Assembly: GCF_902497995.1 (NCBI RefSeq)
Contig: NZ_CABVII010000024.1
Location: 1 to 64,000 of the forward strand
Direction of reading: 5' to 3'
Source of the DNA: Pseudomonas fluorescens
GTDB lineage: Bacteria; Pseudomonadota; Gammaproteobacteria; Pseudomonadales; Pseudomonadaceae
Length of the DNA: 64,000 bases
Position numbers and translations under genes: made by a program. Shown here in pieces: positions 18,332 through 26,765 of this stretch (within the stretch, counting starts at the first letter, position 1; the number at the start of each line of letters is the position of its first letter). A model generated the notes under the pieces. It was given only the letters and a program-made list of their open reading frames with translations. It had not been told where the DNA came from and did not search any database.

Positions 18332-18865
18332 TCACTCCGGCAGCTCATACGCATAAATCTTGTCCGCCGCCATCTGATACCCCGCATCCGCCAGCTCGCT
18401 GGTCGACGCCTTGACCTGCAGCGCGCCTTCGATCCAGTACGGCTGATACAACTCATCGAGCTTCACACCGACTTCGCTTTTCACATGCACGATCTGGTTC
18501 GACGGCGGTGGCGGTACATGAATGCAGGCGCCGAAATAGGGCACCAGCAAAAATTCTGTAGTGCGACCTTCTTCACTGACTTCCAGCGGCACGATGTAGC
18601 CTGGCAAGCGAATGTTCTGGCCGTCGAGGGTTTTCACCACCGGCGCATTCGGCAGGTCCTGCCTGGCCGCGGGTGCCGATTCTGCAGCCAGCGCGTCACC
18701 CATTTGCGACAGGTCGTGCAGCGGCGTCATGTTCGGCACTTCCGGTGCGGCGTCCGGCGGGATCATTTCCGACCAGGTCAGGTCTTTCGGCGCGGCCGCC
18801 CACAGCGGCAGGGCGACCAGCATCAACAGCGCAAGCAGAGCGCGGGGCATCATTAACGTCCTCAT
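18332..18865 (-). CDS. DUF3299 periplasmic protein
   Basis: The 177-residue protein begins with a signal peptide (MRTLMMPRALLALLMLVALPLWAAA). The mature part contains the DUF3299 core LPGYIVPLEVSEEGRTTEFLLVPYFGACIHVPPPPSNQ, including a CIH motif. The function is unknown. It is the last gene of a four-gene operon that PAO1 induces under zinc limitation (PA4063-4066), and its start overlaps the permease stop by four bases (ATGA), which decided the start at 18865. A periplasmic accessory for metal or substrate handling is the working guess. Confidence 0.85.
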   Translation of the reverse strand: MRTLMMPRALLALLMLVALPLWAAAPKDLTWSEMIPPDAAPEVPNMTPLHDLSQMGDALAAESAPAARQDLPNAPVVKTLDGQNIRLPGYIVPLEVSEEGRTTEFLLVPYFGACIHVPPPPSNQIVHVKSEVGVKLDELYQPYWIEGALQVKASTSELADAGYQMAADKIYAYELPE

Positions 18866-20127
18866 AGTCGGATCGACAGGCCATCGGCCAGGGATTGGCG
18901 ATACGCGCGCCAGGCCGGCACGCTGCCCATCAGCAACGCAGCGCTCAGGATGCCACCGAGCAGCATCCATTCATATTCGCTTGGCCAGGCCAGTGGCAGA
19001 TACAAGCCGTAATTCGCCTGGACATAACCCTGGGCAGCGGCGATGCCTATGTAGAGCAGCGCCATGCCGGCTATTACCCCCGACAGCGCCAACGCAAACG
19101 CTTCCAGCACCAGCAGGGTCGCGATGTGCCACGGCCGGGCGCCCACCGAGCGCAGAATCGCCATCTCGCGCCGCCGTTCGTTGAGGCTCGTGAGAATGGC
19201 GGTGAGCATGCCGATCAACCCGGTCAGCACCACGAACAGCGACACCACGAACAGGGCCTTTTCAGCCGTACTCATCAAACTCCACAGTTCTTGCAGCGCC
19301 ACCCCCGGCAGGATCGCCAGCATCGGTTCGCCACGGAATTCATTGATTTCGCGCTGCAGGGCAAAGGTCGAAATCTTGCTATTGAGGCCGAGCATGAACG
19401 CGGTGATCACTTGCGGCGTCAGGTCCATGTTGCGCGCCTGATCGGCGCTGATCCGACCGTTACCGCGCGCCGGCACCCCGTTGTGCCAATCGACATGGAT
19501 CGCTTCCATACCGCCGAGGCTAATGTGCAACGTGCGGTCTACCGGGGTGCCGGTGCGTTTGAGAATGCCGACCACGGTGAACGGTTTGTCGTCGTGTTTG
19601 ACCAGGCTGATCACGGCCACGCCGTGAGCCAATACCAGTTTGTCGCCCAGCGTGTAGTGCAGCGCGTCGGCGACTTCGGCACCGAGCACCACTTCGAACG
19701 GATCAGTGGCGAAGGCGCGACCACCGGCCAGTTGCAGGTGTTGCTGACGGCCGTACTGATAATGTTCGAAGTACGCCTCGGTAGTGCCCATCACCCGATA
19801 ACCGCGATGGGAGTCGCCGAGGGACATCGGGATCGCCCACTTCACTTTCGGGTTGTTGGCGAAGTGTTCGAAACTGTCCCAGCGGATGTTGTTGGTGGCA
19901 TTGCCGATGCGAAACACCGAGTACAACAGCAAGTTCACTGAGCCGGAACGGGCGCCGACAATCAGGTCGGTACCGCTGATGGTGCTGGCGAAACTGGCCT
20001 TGGCCTCGGTGCGCACCCGCTCCACGGCCAGCAGCAGGCAGACCGACAGGGCGATGGCGAACGCGGTGAGGATCGCGGTAAAGCGACGGTTAGCCAGGCT
20101 GGCCAGGGCTAGACGGAACAAATACAT
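18862..20127 (-). CDS. FtsX/MacB-type ABC transporter permease
   Basis: The 421-residue protein has an N-terminal helix (about 17-36), a large periplasmic domain, and three C-terminal helices starting near residue 280 (ALFVVSLFVVLTGLIGMLTAILTSL with the ERRREMAILRSVGARPWHI coupling helix after it). This is the FtsX-like layout of permeases that work mechanically on periplasmic partners rather than moving a solute through a channel. It follows its ATPase after one base and precedes the DUF3299 gene with an ATGA overlap. With the ZrgA-like protein it belongs to a zinc-responsive set. Confidence 0.9.
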   Translation of the reverse strand: MYLFRLALASLANRRFTAILTAFAIALSVCLLLAVERVRTEAKASFASTISGTDLIVGARSGSVNLLLYSVFRIGNATNNIRWDSFEHFANNPKVKWAIPMSLGDSHRGYRVMGTTEAYFEHYQYGRQQHLQLAGGRAFATDPFEVVLGAEVADALHYTLGDKLVLAHGVAVISLVKHDDKPFTVVGILKRTGTPVDRTLHISLGGMEAIHVDWHNGVPARGNGRISADQARNMDLTPQVITAFMLGLNSKISTFALQREINEFRGEPMLAILPGVALQELWSLMSTAEKALFVVSLFVVLTGLIGMLTAILTSLNERRREMAILRSVGARPWHIATLLVLEAFALALSGVIAGMALLYIGIAAAQGYVQANYGLYLPLAWPSEYEWMLLGGILSAALLMGSVPAWRAYRQSLADGLSIRL

Positions 20128-20128
20128 C

Positions 20129-20839
20129 TCAAACCTCGAACGGGATGGCGGCGCGATTGAGGTCGGCCAGCGACAGATTGCGATCGAACAACGGCGCCAG
20201 GCTCTGGTCGTGGCTGACGAACAACAGGCTCGCTCCGGCTTCGCGGCATTCGGCGAACAGCAAGCGGATGAAATGCTCCCGGGCGTCGTAATCCAGGGCC
20301 GAAGTCGGTTCGTCGGCGATCACCAGTTCCGGCTGGCCGATCAGCGCCCGTGCGGCGGCGACCCGTTGCTGTTGGCCGATGGACAGCGAATCGGCGCGGC
20401 GGCTGAGGATGCCTTCATCCTTCAGGCCCAGATGCGCGAGCAGGGTAGCGGCGGCCTGATCGACGCTGCCGTGGCGCTGGATCGCCCGTTCGGCACGCAG
20501 TCGGGAAAAGTGGCAGGGCAGCTCGACGTTCTCGCGCACCGAGAGAAACGGCAGCAGATTGAATTGCTGGAAAATGTAGCCGGTATGATCGACGCGGAAT
20601 TTATCGCGCGCGCTGGCAGAAAGCTCGGTCAGTTCCTGGCCGAGCAGGCGAATGCTGCCGCGATCCGGCTTTTGCACGCCACCGAGCAGGCCGAGCAGGG
20701 TGGTCTTGCCGCTGCCGCTCGGGCCTTTGAGGAACAGGGTTTCACCCGGTTCCAGGCGAAACGCCGGGATATCCAATAGCGGCGGGTGACCGGGCCAGCT
20801 GAAGCCCAGGTCGGACAATTCGATGAGTGCTTGGGTCAT
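20129..20839 (-). CDS. ABC transporter ATP-binding protein (LolD/MacB type)
   Basis: The 236-residue ATPase has Walker A GPSGSGKT (39-46), a Q-loop in GYIFQQFNLL, the signature LSIGQQQR, Walker B LVIADEPTSALD and the switch VSHD. Its relatives energise FtsX-type permeases, and the permease gene follows directly. It is the second gene of the operon led by the ZrgA-like protein; a 178-base gap with a REP pair separates it from that gene. Confidence 0.93.
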   Translation of the reverse strand: MTQALIELSDLGFSWPGHPPLLDIPAFRLEPGETLFLKGPSGSGKTTLLGLLGGVQKPDRGSIRLLGQELTELSASARDKFRVDHTGYIFQQFNLLPFLSVRENVELPCHFSRLRAERAIQRHGSVDQAAATLLAHLGLKDEGILSRRADSLSIGQQQRVAAARALIGQPELVIADEPTSALDYDAREHFIRLLFAECREAGASLLFVSHDQSLAPLFDRNLSLADLNRAAIPFEV

Positions 20840-20882
20840 ATTTAGGTACTTGTCTCAATCTCACATTCAACACCCCGCCCCC

Positions 20883-21005
20883 TGTAGGAGCGAGCGGTGC
20901 GGCGATCCGACTTGCCCGCGAAGAGGCCATCACATTCAACGGATATATCGACTGTCAGGACGCCTTCGCGGGCAAGTCGGATCGCCGCACCGCTCGCTCC
21001 TACAG
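20883..21005. repeat. REP doublet with long arms inside an operon
   Basis: The left arm (20883-20926) and right arm (20961-21005) are long near-perfect complements with the core GCGGTGCGGCGATCCGACTT. The hairpin lies between the ZrgA-like gene and its ABC ATPase and could set different mRNA levels for the two parts. Confidence 0.85.
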
Positions 21006-21017
21006 GGATGGGTTGGA

Positions 21018-21596
21018 TCAGAATTTCAGGGCAGCCGCCTTGGCCGTCACCTCAACCCCTTGCTGCCCGCTCGGGCTGATCAGTTGTACCTGAATTTTCC
21101 GGGTCGCCGGGAAGACGTTGAAGATGTTCGCCAGGTCCAGGGTCTTCAGCGCACCCGGTGACGAGCAACTGAATTGGTAATGCGCATGGATTTCACTGTG
21201 GTCATGGTGATGCTCATCTTTGGCGTCTTCATGGTGATCATCATCGGCATCCGGCTTGCCGCCAAACAACGGGCTTTCCAGTGCCTGGGTCGCCACCACG
21301 CAGCCAGCGGCTTTTGGCAGGTTGAACAGCTCCAGCGGTTTCTCAAGCTGCGCACGGACCGCGGCGACCCTGGCCTTGTCGGCGTCGGTGGCGGCGGCGT
21401 GTTCGAAACCCACCAGGTTCATCGCCGGGCTTTCCAGCTCCAGTTCCAGGTTCTGGCCGTCCAGCGCTGCATTCAAGCGACCGACGCCGTGTTCGTGGGC
21501 GCCAAGGCTGCCGTGCTCATGGTCGTGTTCGTCAGCGGCGTGGGCGACAGCCAGTGGCAACAGGGCAAACGGCAAAGCGAGCAGCAGGCGGCGCAT
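21018..21596 (-). CDS. ZrgA-like histidine-rich periplasmic zinc protein (DUF2796)
   Basis: The 192-residue precursor has a signal peptide (MRRLLLALPFALLPLAVAHA) and two His/Asp-rich stretches, DEHDHEHGSLGAHEHGVG after cleavage and HHEDAKDEHHHDHSEIHAHY in the middle, as in the DUF2796/ZrgA family. ZrgA of Vibrio helps zinc import. The gene leads the zinc-starvation operon and has a Zur-like operator just upstream. It probably binds zinc in the periplasm; which partner receives it is not known. Confidence 0.9.
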   Translation of the reverse strand: MRRLLLALPFALLPLAVAHAADEHDHEHGSLGAHEHGVGRLNAALDGQNLELELESPAMNLVGFEHAAATDADKARVAAVRAQLEKPLELFNLPKAAGCVVATQALESPLFGGKPDADDDHHEDAKDEHHHDHSEIHAHYQFSCSSPGALKTLDLANIFNVFPATRKIQVQLISPSGQQGVEVTAKAAALKF

Positions 21597-21631
21597 GGCG
21601 GATCTCCGGTCAGCAAAATGAATAATATGTT

Positions 21632-21648
21632 ATGTAATCTTATAACGT
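21632..21648 (-). promoter_or_regulatory. Zur-like operator
   Basis: ATGTAATCTTATAACGT matches the palindromic Zur box ATGTTATANTATAACAT at about 14 of 17 positions. It lies 36-52 bases before the ZrgA-like start codon. An overlapping ATGTTAT half-site begins at 21627. It implies repression in zinc excess. Confidence 0.6.
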
Positions 21649-21731
21649 GCGCATGGAGAGTTTGACCGCCCGCTTGGCGTTACACAAGTCCCATGGGAGC
21701 ATGTGGGTCAGAAATGTGCAGGAGCAGACTT

Positions 21732-22076
21732 ATGTTGCGTATACGCGGAAGCATCGGCGACTGGCCGGTGGATTTGACGCTGGAGCTGGATGACGCTGAC
21801 TGGGCGCGGCTGGGAGCGCAGTTGCAGGTGAGCAAGCCCGAGGCCGAGGCCAGTGCTGCGCCGGCCAAATCTGTGAATCAGGATGAGGCGCTGTGGCAGA
21901 TTGCCAAGGACCTGCTGCGCAAGGCCGGGCAGTTGAGTGGGCCGGATTTGCTGGAGCAGCTTGAAGGATTGACCGGCAGCGCGGCGTCGGGCAAGCGCTT
22001 GCTGGTGCGGTTGCGTCACTGCCCGGATGTGAAGGTAGAGAGCGGCGGGGATACGCCGCTGTACCGCTGGCTGTAG
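21732..22076 (+). CDS. Small conserved hypothetical protein
   Basis: The 114-residue acidic, soluble protein starts MLRIRGSIGDWPVDLTLELD and ends TPLYRWL. No signal peptide or known motif is visible. AGGAG precedes ATG 21732 at a good distance. Its position between the zinc operon and a CnoX-like gene matches a hypothetical protein in the same place in PAO1, so it is conserved in the genus, but its function is unknown. Confidence 0.7.
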   Translation: MLRIRGSIGDWPVDLTLELDDADWARLGAQLQVSKPEAEASAAPAKSVNQDEALWQIAKDLLRKAGQLSGPDLLEQLEGLTGSAASGKRLLVRLRHCPDVKVESGGDTPLYRWL

Positions 22077-22123
22077 GCGCCGGCTTGCTGGCGATGAACG
22101 ATGACGCGGTTTGTCGGTGACCC

Positions 22124-22996
22124 TCAGTACAGCGCAGCAAACATCTTGCGACGATACGTGGTCACCAGCGGGTGAGCGTTGCCCAGCAGTTCGAAGACCT
22201 GCAGCAACGTCTTGTGCGGCAAGCCTTCGCTGTAGCTGCGGTTGCGGATGAACAGCTTGAGCAAGGCATCCAGCGCCGCCTCGTACTGCTGGCGGGCCAA
22301 CTGCTGGATCGCCAGTTGGTACACCGCTTCATCGTCCTGCGGGTTTTTCGCCAGGCGCGCTTTCAGGTCCGCCGCATCCGGCAGGTCTTTGGCCTGGCCG
22401 AGAAACTGGATCTGTGCCTTGGCACCGGCCAGGGCAGCCTTGTGCTCATCGCTCTTGACCGCGTCGAGCACGGTTTGCGCTTCGCCCAGTTCACCACGTT
22501 CGGTAAGGCAGCGCGCGTAGAGAATCAGCGCGCGGGCATTGCTGTTGTCCTCGCTCAGCAGGACTTTGAGGGTGGCTTCGGCGTCGGCAAAGCGGCTGTC
22601 ATCGAACAGTGCCTGAGCCTGTTCGAATGGATCGGCGGCCGCAGGCGGCGGCATCTGCACATGAGGTTCAAGCATCGTGCGGACTGCGGATTCCGGTTGC
22701 GCACCGGCAAAACCGTCCACCGGCTGACCGTCCTTGAACAGTACGACCGTCGGCAGGCTGCGAATGCCGAAGCGCGAGACGATGTCCGGCTCGACGTCGC
22801 AATTGACCTTGGCCAGCAGCAACTCGCCCTGATAGCTCTCGGCGATGGTTTGCAGCATTGGCATCAGCGCCTTGCACGGCGCACACCATTCGGCCCAGAA
22901 ATCCACCAGCACCGGTTTGTGGAAAGAGTTCTCGATCACCGATTGCTCGAAGTCGGCAGTCGTGGCGTCGAAGATGTACGGCGTTTCCTGGCTCAT
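22124..22996 (-). CDS. cnoX: Thioredoxin-TPR chaperone CnoX (YbbN)
   Basis: The 290-residue protein joins a thioredoxin domain (1-110, active site WCAPC with Cys38 and Cys41) to a C-terminal TPR-like domain (from about 120, repeats such as AQALFDDSRFADAEATLKVLL). E. coli CnoX is a hypochlorous-acid-activated chaperedoxin that hands substrates to GroEL and DnaK. Its active site lacks one cysteine (SxxC), whereas both are kept here, so true disulfide reduction is possible. ATG 22996 gives the family length; the ribosome site is weak. Confidence 0.9.
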   Translation of the reverse strand: MSQETPYIFDATTADFEQSVIENSFHKPVLVDFWAEWCAPCKALMPMLQTIAESYQGELLLAKVNCDVEPDIVSRFGIRSLPTVVLFKDGQPVDGFAGAQPESAVRTMLEPHVQMPPPAAADPFEQAQALFDDSRFADAEATLKVLLSEDNSNARALILYARCLTERGELGEAQTVLDAVKSDEHKAALAGAKAQIQFLGQAKDLPDAADLKARLAKNPQDDEAVYQLAIQQLARQQYEAALDALLKLFIRNRSYSEGLPHKTLLQVFELLGNAHPLVTTYRRKMFAALY

Positions 22997-23092
22997 GGGG
23001 GATCTCGTAAAAGCTTGGATGGGACAACTATACGGCTTGGTGGGGTGTGGCCGGAAGGGTGGGGCATTGGGAGGTGCGTTGCCTGATCGGGC

Positions 23093-23198
23093 GCCTTCGC
23101 GGGCAAGCCACGCTCCCACAGGTTCAGCGTCGGTCTTGAGAACACCGCCGAACTTGTGGGAGCGGCGGTGCGGCGATCCGACTTGCCCGCGAAGATTT
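23093..23198. repeat. REP doublet
   Basis: A unit GCGGGCAAGCCACGCTCCCA and an opposite unit GGTGCGGCGATCCGACTTGC lie upstream of cnoX and at the 3' end of the methyltransferase gene. Confidence 0.75.
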
Positions 23199-23855
23199 TT
23201 AGCCGCGCCGCGCGTGGTACAGGCTCACATGCCGAAACTCTTCCGGCTCCGCCAGATCGGGCAATGTCATCGCCTCCAGCATCTCGATGCGCTGATAGAG
23301 CGGGTGCCTGAAATCCCTCACCCGCGAATCCGCCACCAATGCTTCCCGGCCGCGACTCAGAAACGCATCGAGCAACGGCAGATTGGCCCGGTCATACAGC
23401 ACGTCCGCCACCAGAATCAGATCGAACCGATCCGCCTCAGTAAAAAAATCCGTCGAGTAGCTGAGCGGTACCTCATTGAGTTCGGCATTCGCCCGACACG
23501 CGGCAATCGCCAGCGGATCCAGGTCGCAAGCCACCACTTCCAACGCCCCGGCCTTCACTGCGGCAATCCCCGCCACCCCGGAGCCGGCACCGAAATCCAG
23601 CACCCGCTTGCCTTTGACCCATTCAGGGAATCGGGCGAGATAGCGCGCCACCGCCAGCCCGCTGGCCCAGCAGAAACTCCAGTACGGCGGCTCATGCAGA
23701 ATCCGCCGGGTTTCTTCCGGGCTGAAGGCGCGGTCCATGTTGTCGCCGTCGATCAGCCAAAGCTTCAGTTCGGTATCCGGCAAGGCACAGGCCACCAGCT
23801 GCGCATCACCGAGCAGTCCGGCCAAGGCCTGTTGCAGGTCGCGCGGTGCAATCAT
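23199..23855 (-). CDS. Class I SAM methyltransferase, ETF-beta lysine methyltransferase-like
   Basis: The 218-residue protein has the SAM motif VLDFGAGSGVAGIAA, an acidic ACDLDP loop and the post-motif VADVLYD. The stretch EPPYWSFCWASGLAVARYL resembles the PPYW segment of mitochondrial ETFBKMT and its bacterial relatives, which methylate lysines of the electron transfer flavoprotein beta subunit. That assignment is an inference from motifs; an L11-type target is the alternative. Its start overlaps the lipoprotein stop by four bases. Confidence 0.8.
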   Translation of the reverse strand: MIAPRDLQQALAGLLGDAQLVACALPDTELKLWLIDGDNMDRAFSPEETRRILHEPPYWSFCWASGLAVARYLARFPEWVKGKRVLDFGAGSGVAGIAAVKAGALEVVACDLDPLAIAACRANAELNEVPLSYSTDFFTEADRFDLILVADVLYDRANLPLLDAFLSRGREALVADSRVRDFRHPLYQRIEMLEAMTLPDLAEPEEFRHVSLYHARRG

Positions 23856-24310
23856 GGTGCTTTGACGAATTGCAGTTGACCCATCGCCTGAGTCGTTGGC
23901 TGGCTGATCACTTGCGACGGCAGGTGCAAAATCAACTGACCGGACTGGCTGGCGCGGCCACGCAGTTCAACGCGGGCACCTGCCGGAAAGGATTCCGGGT
24001 TGAAACGCAGGCGAAAGGGCAACACCTGGTTGGTGCCGATCAGGCTGGAACTGGCGAGCAATTGTTGCGGGCGGTCCTGGTTGTCGATTACCAGCAGCGC
24101 CAATTCGACTTCAGCACCGGCCGGCACGCCGTGCAAGGTGCCGCTCAATTCACGTTGATGCGCGGGCAACGGGCCGAGGTCGGCAGACTCCTTGGCTTTC
24201 TTCTGCGCCTGTTCTGGCGCGGGACCGGGCGTCGGAGGCTGGGACGGATCGCTGCTACAGGCCACCAGCAGGCTGAAAAGAGTAAGCAAAATGAGCGGTC
24301 GTAACGACAT
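23852..24310 (-). CDS. YbaY-type outer membrane lipoprotein
   Basis: The 152-residue precursor has a lipobox LVAC with Cys18 followed by Ser-Ser, which predicts outer membrane sorting. A short Pro/Glu/Lys linker leads into a single YbaY-like beta domain (RELSGTLHGVPAGAEVELALLVIDNQDR). The function of YbaY is unknown. The gene is coupled to the methyltransferase by an ATGA overlap and is divergent from nrdR. Confidence 0.8.
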   Translation of the reverse strand: MSLRPLILLTLFSLLVACSSDPSQPPTPGPAPEQAQKKAKESADLGPLPAHQRELSGTLHGVPAGAEVELALLVIDNQDRPQQLLASSSLIGTNQVLPFRLRFNPESFPAGARVELRGRASQSGQLILHLPSQVISQPTTQAMGQLQFVKAP

Positions 24311-24371
24311 TGGCGGCTCCGGCAAGGTGAAATCCATGGATAGCCAGTCTGTATACCGCAAAGCCTATGGC

Positions 24372-24399
24372 TTGTCTTGCCACGGGGATGCGCTACCAT
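24372..24399 (+). promoter_or_regulatory. Possible sigma-70 promoter for nrdR-ribD
   Basis: TTGTCT and TACCAT are separated by 16 bases and lie 30 bases before the nrdR ATG. The -35 is a fair match and the -10 a weak one. Confidence 0.35.
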
Positions 24400-24428
24400 G
24401 GCCCTCCCTTTTTTTGTTGCCTGCCACC

Positions 24429-24893
24429 ATGCACTGTCCCTTCTGCGGTGCCAACGACACCAAGGTCATCGACTCGCGTCTGGTCGCCGAGGGCGAACAG
24501 GTGCGCCGCCGGCGCGAATGCCTGGCCTGCGGCGAGCGTTTCACGACGTTCGAGACTGCTGAACTGGTGTTGCCGCGCCTGATCAAAACCGACGGCAGCC
24601 GCCAGCCGTTCGACGAAGAAAAACTGCGCGCCGGCATGCAGCGTGCGCTGGAGAAGCGCCCGGTGAGTGTCGAGCGCCTGGAATCGTCGCTGGTGCACAT
24701 CAAACACAAACTGCGCGCCACCGGCGAGCGCGAGGTCAAATCCCTCGTGGTCGGTGAACTGGTGATGGCCGAGCTGCAAAAGCTCGACGAAGTCGCCTAC
24801 ATTCGTTTCGCCTCCGTGTATCGCCGCTTCCAGGACCTCAACGAGTTCCGCGAAGAGATCGATCGCCTGGCCCGTGAGCCGGTGAAAGAATGA
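24429..24893 (+). CDS. nrdR: Transcriptional repressor NrdR
   Basis: The 154-residue protein has an N-terminal zinc ribbon (Cys3, Cys6, Cys31, Cys34 in CPFC and CLAC) and an ATP-cone domain (about 49-139). NrdR senses ATP/dATP and represses ribonucleotide reductase genes. ATG 24429 gives the exact family length. Its end overlaps ribD by four bases (ATGA), the usual nrdR-rib arrangement in Pseudomonas. Confidence 0.97.
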   Translation: MHCPFCGANDTKVIDSRLVAEGEQVRRRRECLACGERFTTFETAELVLPRLIKTDGSRQPFDEEKLRAGMQRALEKRPVSVERLESSLVHIKHKLRATGEREVKSLVVGELVMAELQKLDEVAYIRFASVYRRFQDLNEFREEIDRLAREPVKE

Positions 24894-26023
24894 CTACGTT
24901 CCCAGAACTTGCCATCCTCGACGCCCACTACATGGCCCGTGCCCTGGAACTGGCGCGCAAAGGTCACTACACGACGCACCCCAACCCTCGGGTCGGCTGC
25001 GTAATCGTGCGTGACGGACAGATCGTCGGCGAAGGCTGGCATGTGCGCACCGGCGAACCCCATGCCGAAGTCCACGCCCTGCGCGCCGCTGGCGACAAGG
25101 CGCGGGGCGCCACGGCTTACGTGACCCTCGAACCTTGCAGCCATCACGGCCGCACGCCGCCCTGCGCCGATGCGCTGGTGAATGCCGGTGTCGCCCGTGT
25201 GGTCGCGGCGATGCAGGACCCGAACCCGGAAGTCGCCGGTCGTGGCCTGCAACGCCTGGCCCAGGCCGGCATCGCGACCGAAAGCGGCGTGCTGGAAGGC
25301 GAGGCGCGCAAGCTCAATGAAGGCTTCCTCAAACGCATGGAACACGGTTTGCCGTTCGTGCGGGTCAAGTTGGCCATGAGCCTGGACGGTCGCACGGCGA
25401 TGCACAGCGGCGAAAGCCAGTGGATCACTGGCACAGCGGCGCGTTCGGCGGTACAACGCCTGCGCGCACAGGCCAGCGTGGTGCTGACCGGCGCCGACAC
25501 GGTGCTGGCGGACAACGCTCGCTTGACCGTGCGTGCCGATGAGCTGGGTCTGGACGCCGAGCAAACTGCTTTGGCGATGAGTCGTGCGCCGCTGCGCGTG
25601 CTGATCGACGGCCGTTTGCGTGTACCGCTGGATGCGCCGTTCTTCAAGGCCGGCCCGGCGCTGGTCGCCACCTGCATGGCCATCGAAGAGCAATACGCCA
25701 ACGGCCCGGAATGCCTGGTCGTGGCCGGCGACGATGGCCTGGTCGACTTGCGTAAACTGCTGGTCGAGCTCGCCCATCGTGGCGTCAACGAAGTGTTGGT
25801 CGAAGCGGGCCCGCGTCTGGCCGGGGCTTTCGCTCGGCAAGGTCTGGTGGACGAGTTTCAGATTTTCATCGCGGGCAAGTTTTTAGGTTCGTCTGCGCGC
25901 CCGTTGCTGGATTGGCCGCTCGCGCAAATGAAGGATGCGCCCGAGCTTAAAATCATCGAAATTCGCGCCGTGGGCGATGACTGGCGAGTCATCGCCATTC
26001 CTTCGCCAGCAGCGAGCGTATAA
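24890..26023 (+). CDS. ribD: Bifunctional riboflavin deaminase-reductase RibD
   Basis: The 377-residue protein has a cytidine-deaminase-like zinc domain (HAEVHAL with His58 and Glu60; PCSHHGRTPPC with Cys83 and Cys92) followed by a RibD C-terminal reductase domain (from about 155, VRVKLAMSLDGRTAM). It performs the deamination and side-chain reduction of the pyrimidine intermediate in riboflavin synthesis. It overlaps nrdR by four bases and is followed after 46 bases by ribE. Confidence 0.97.
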   Translation: MTTFPELAILDAHYMARALELARKGHYTTHPNPRVGCVIVRDGQIVGEGWHVRTGEPHAEVHALRAAGDKARGATAYVTLEPCSHHGRTPPCADALVNAGVARVVAAMQDPNPEVAGRGLQRLAQAGIATESGVLEGEARKLNEGFLKRMEHGLPFVRVKLAMSLDGRTAMHSGESQWITGTAARSAVQRLRAQASVVLTGADTVLADNARLTVRADELGLDAEQTALAMSRAPLRVLIDGRLRVPLDAPFFKAGPALVATCMAIEEQYANGPECLVVAGDDGLVDLRKLLVELAHRGVNEVLVEAGPRLAGAFARQGLVDEFQIFIAGKFLGSSARPLLDWPLAQMKDAPELKIIEIRAVGDDWRVIAIPSPAASV

Positions 26024-26069
26024 TTCCCGGCCTGCGCCACGCGACGGCTTTGTTCTCGAGGAGGACTCC

Positions 26070-26735
26070 ATGTTTACCGGCATCATCGAATCCATCGGCA
26101 GTATTCGTGCATTGACCCCAAAAGGCGGAGATGTGCGGGTACACGTAGAAACCGGCAAGCTCGACTTGAGCGACGTCAAACTGGGCGACAGCATTGCGGT
26201 CAACGGCGTATGCCTGACTGCGGTTGAATTACCGGGTAACGGCTTTGCCGCGGACGTCAGTCGCGAAACCCTCGACTGCACCGCCATGAATGACCTGAAA
26301 AGCGGCAGCCCGGTCAATCTGGAAAAAGCCCTGACCCCGACCACTCGCCTCGGCGGGCACCTGGTCAGCGGTCACGTCGATGGCGTGGGCGAAGTGGTTG
26401 CCCGTACCGAAAACGCCCGTGCCGTGGAATTTCGCATCCGTGCACCGAAAGAACTGGCCAAGTACATCGCCCATAAGGGCTCGATCACCGTCGACGGCAC
26501 CAGCCTGACCGTGAACGCGGTCGATGGCGCCGAGTTCCTGCTGACGATCATTCCCCACACCCTGAGCGAAACCATCATGGCGTCGTACCAGCCAGGTCGC
26601 CGGGTGAATCTGGAAGTGGACTTGCTGGCCCGTTACCTGGAACGCCTGTTACTGGGCGACAAGGCCGCAGAGCCTACAAAGTCCGGGAACATCACTGAAA
26701 GCTTTCTGGCCGAGAACGGCTACCTCAATTCCTGA
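26070..26735 (+). CDS. ribE: Riboflavin synthase alpha chain RibE
   Basis: The 221-residue protein has two tandem lumazine-binding barrels, starting MFTGIIESIGSI and, near residue 98, LGGHLVSGHVDGVGEV. It dismutates two molecules of 6,7-dimethyl-8-ribityllumazine to riboflavin. GAGGAGGA lies just upstream of ATG 26070. It is sometimes named ribC in Pseudomonas. No FMN riboswitch fits in the short gaps around it. Confidence 0.96.
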   Translation: MFTGIIESIGSIRALTPKGGDVRVHVETGKLDLSDVKLGDSIAVNGVCLTAVELPGNGFAADVSRETLDCTAMNDLKSGSPVNLEKALTPTTRLGGHLVSGHVDGVGEVVARTENARAVEFRIRAPKELAKYIAHKGSITVDGTSLTVNAVDGAEFLLTIIPHTLSETIMASYQPGRRVNLEVDLLARYLERLLLGDKAAEPTKSGNITESFLAENGYLNS

Positions 26736-26765
26736 AACTCAATTTTGAAAGAAGGGGGGTGCCTT

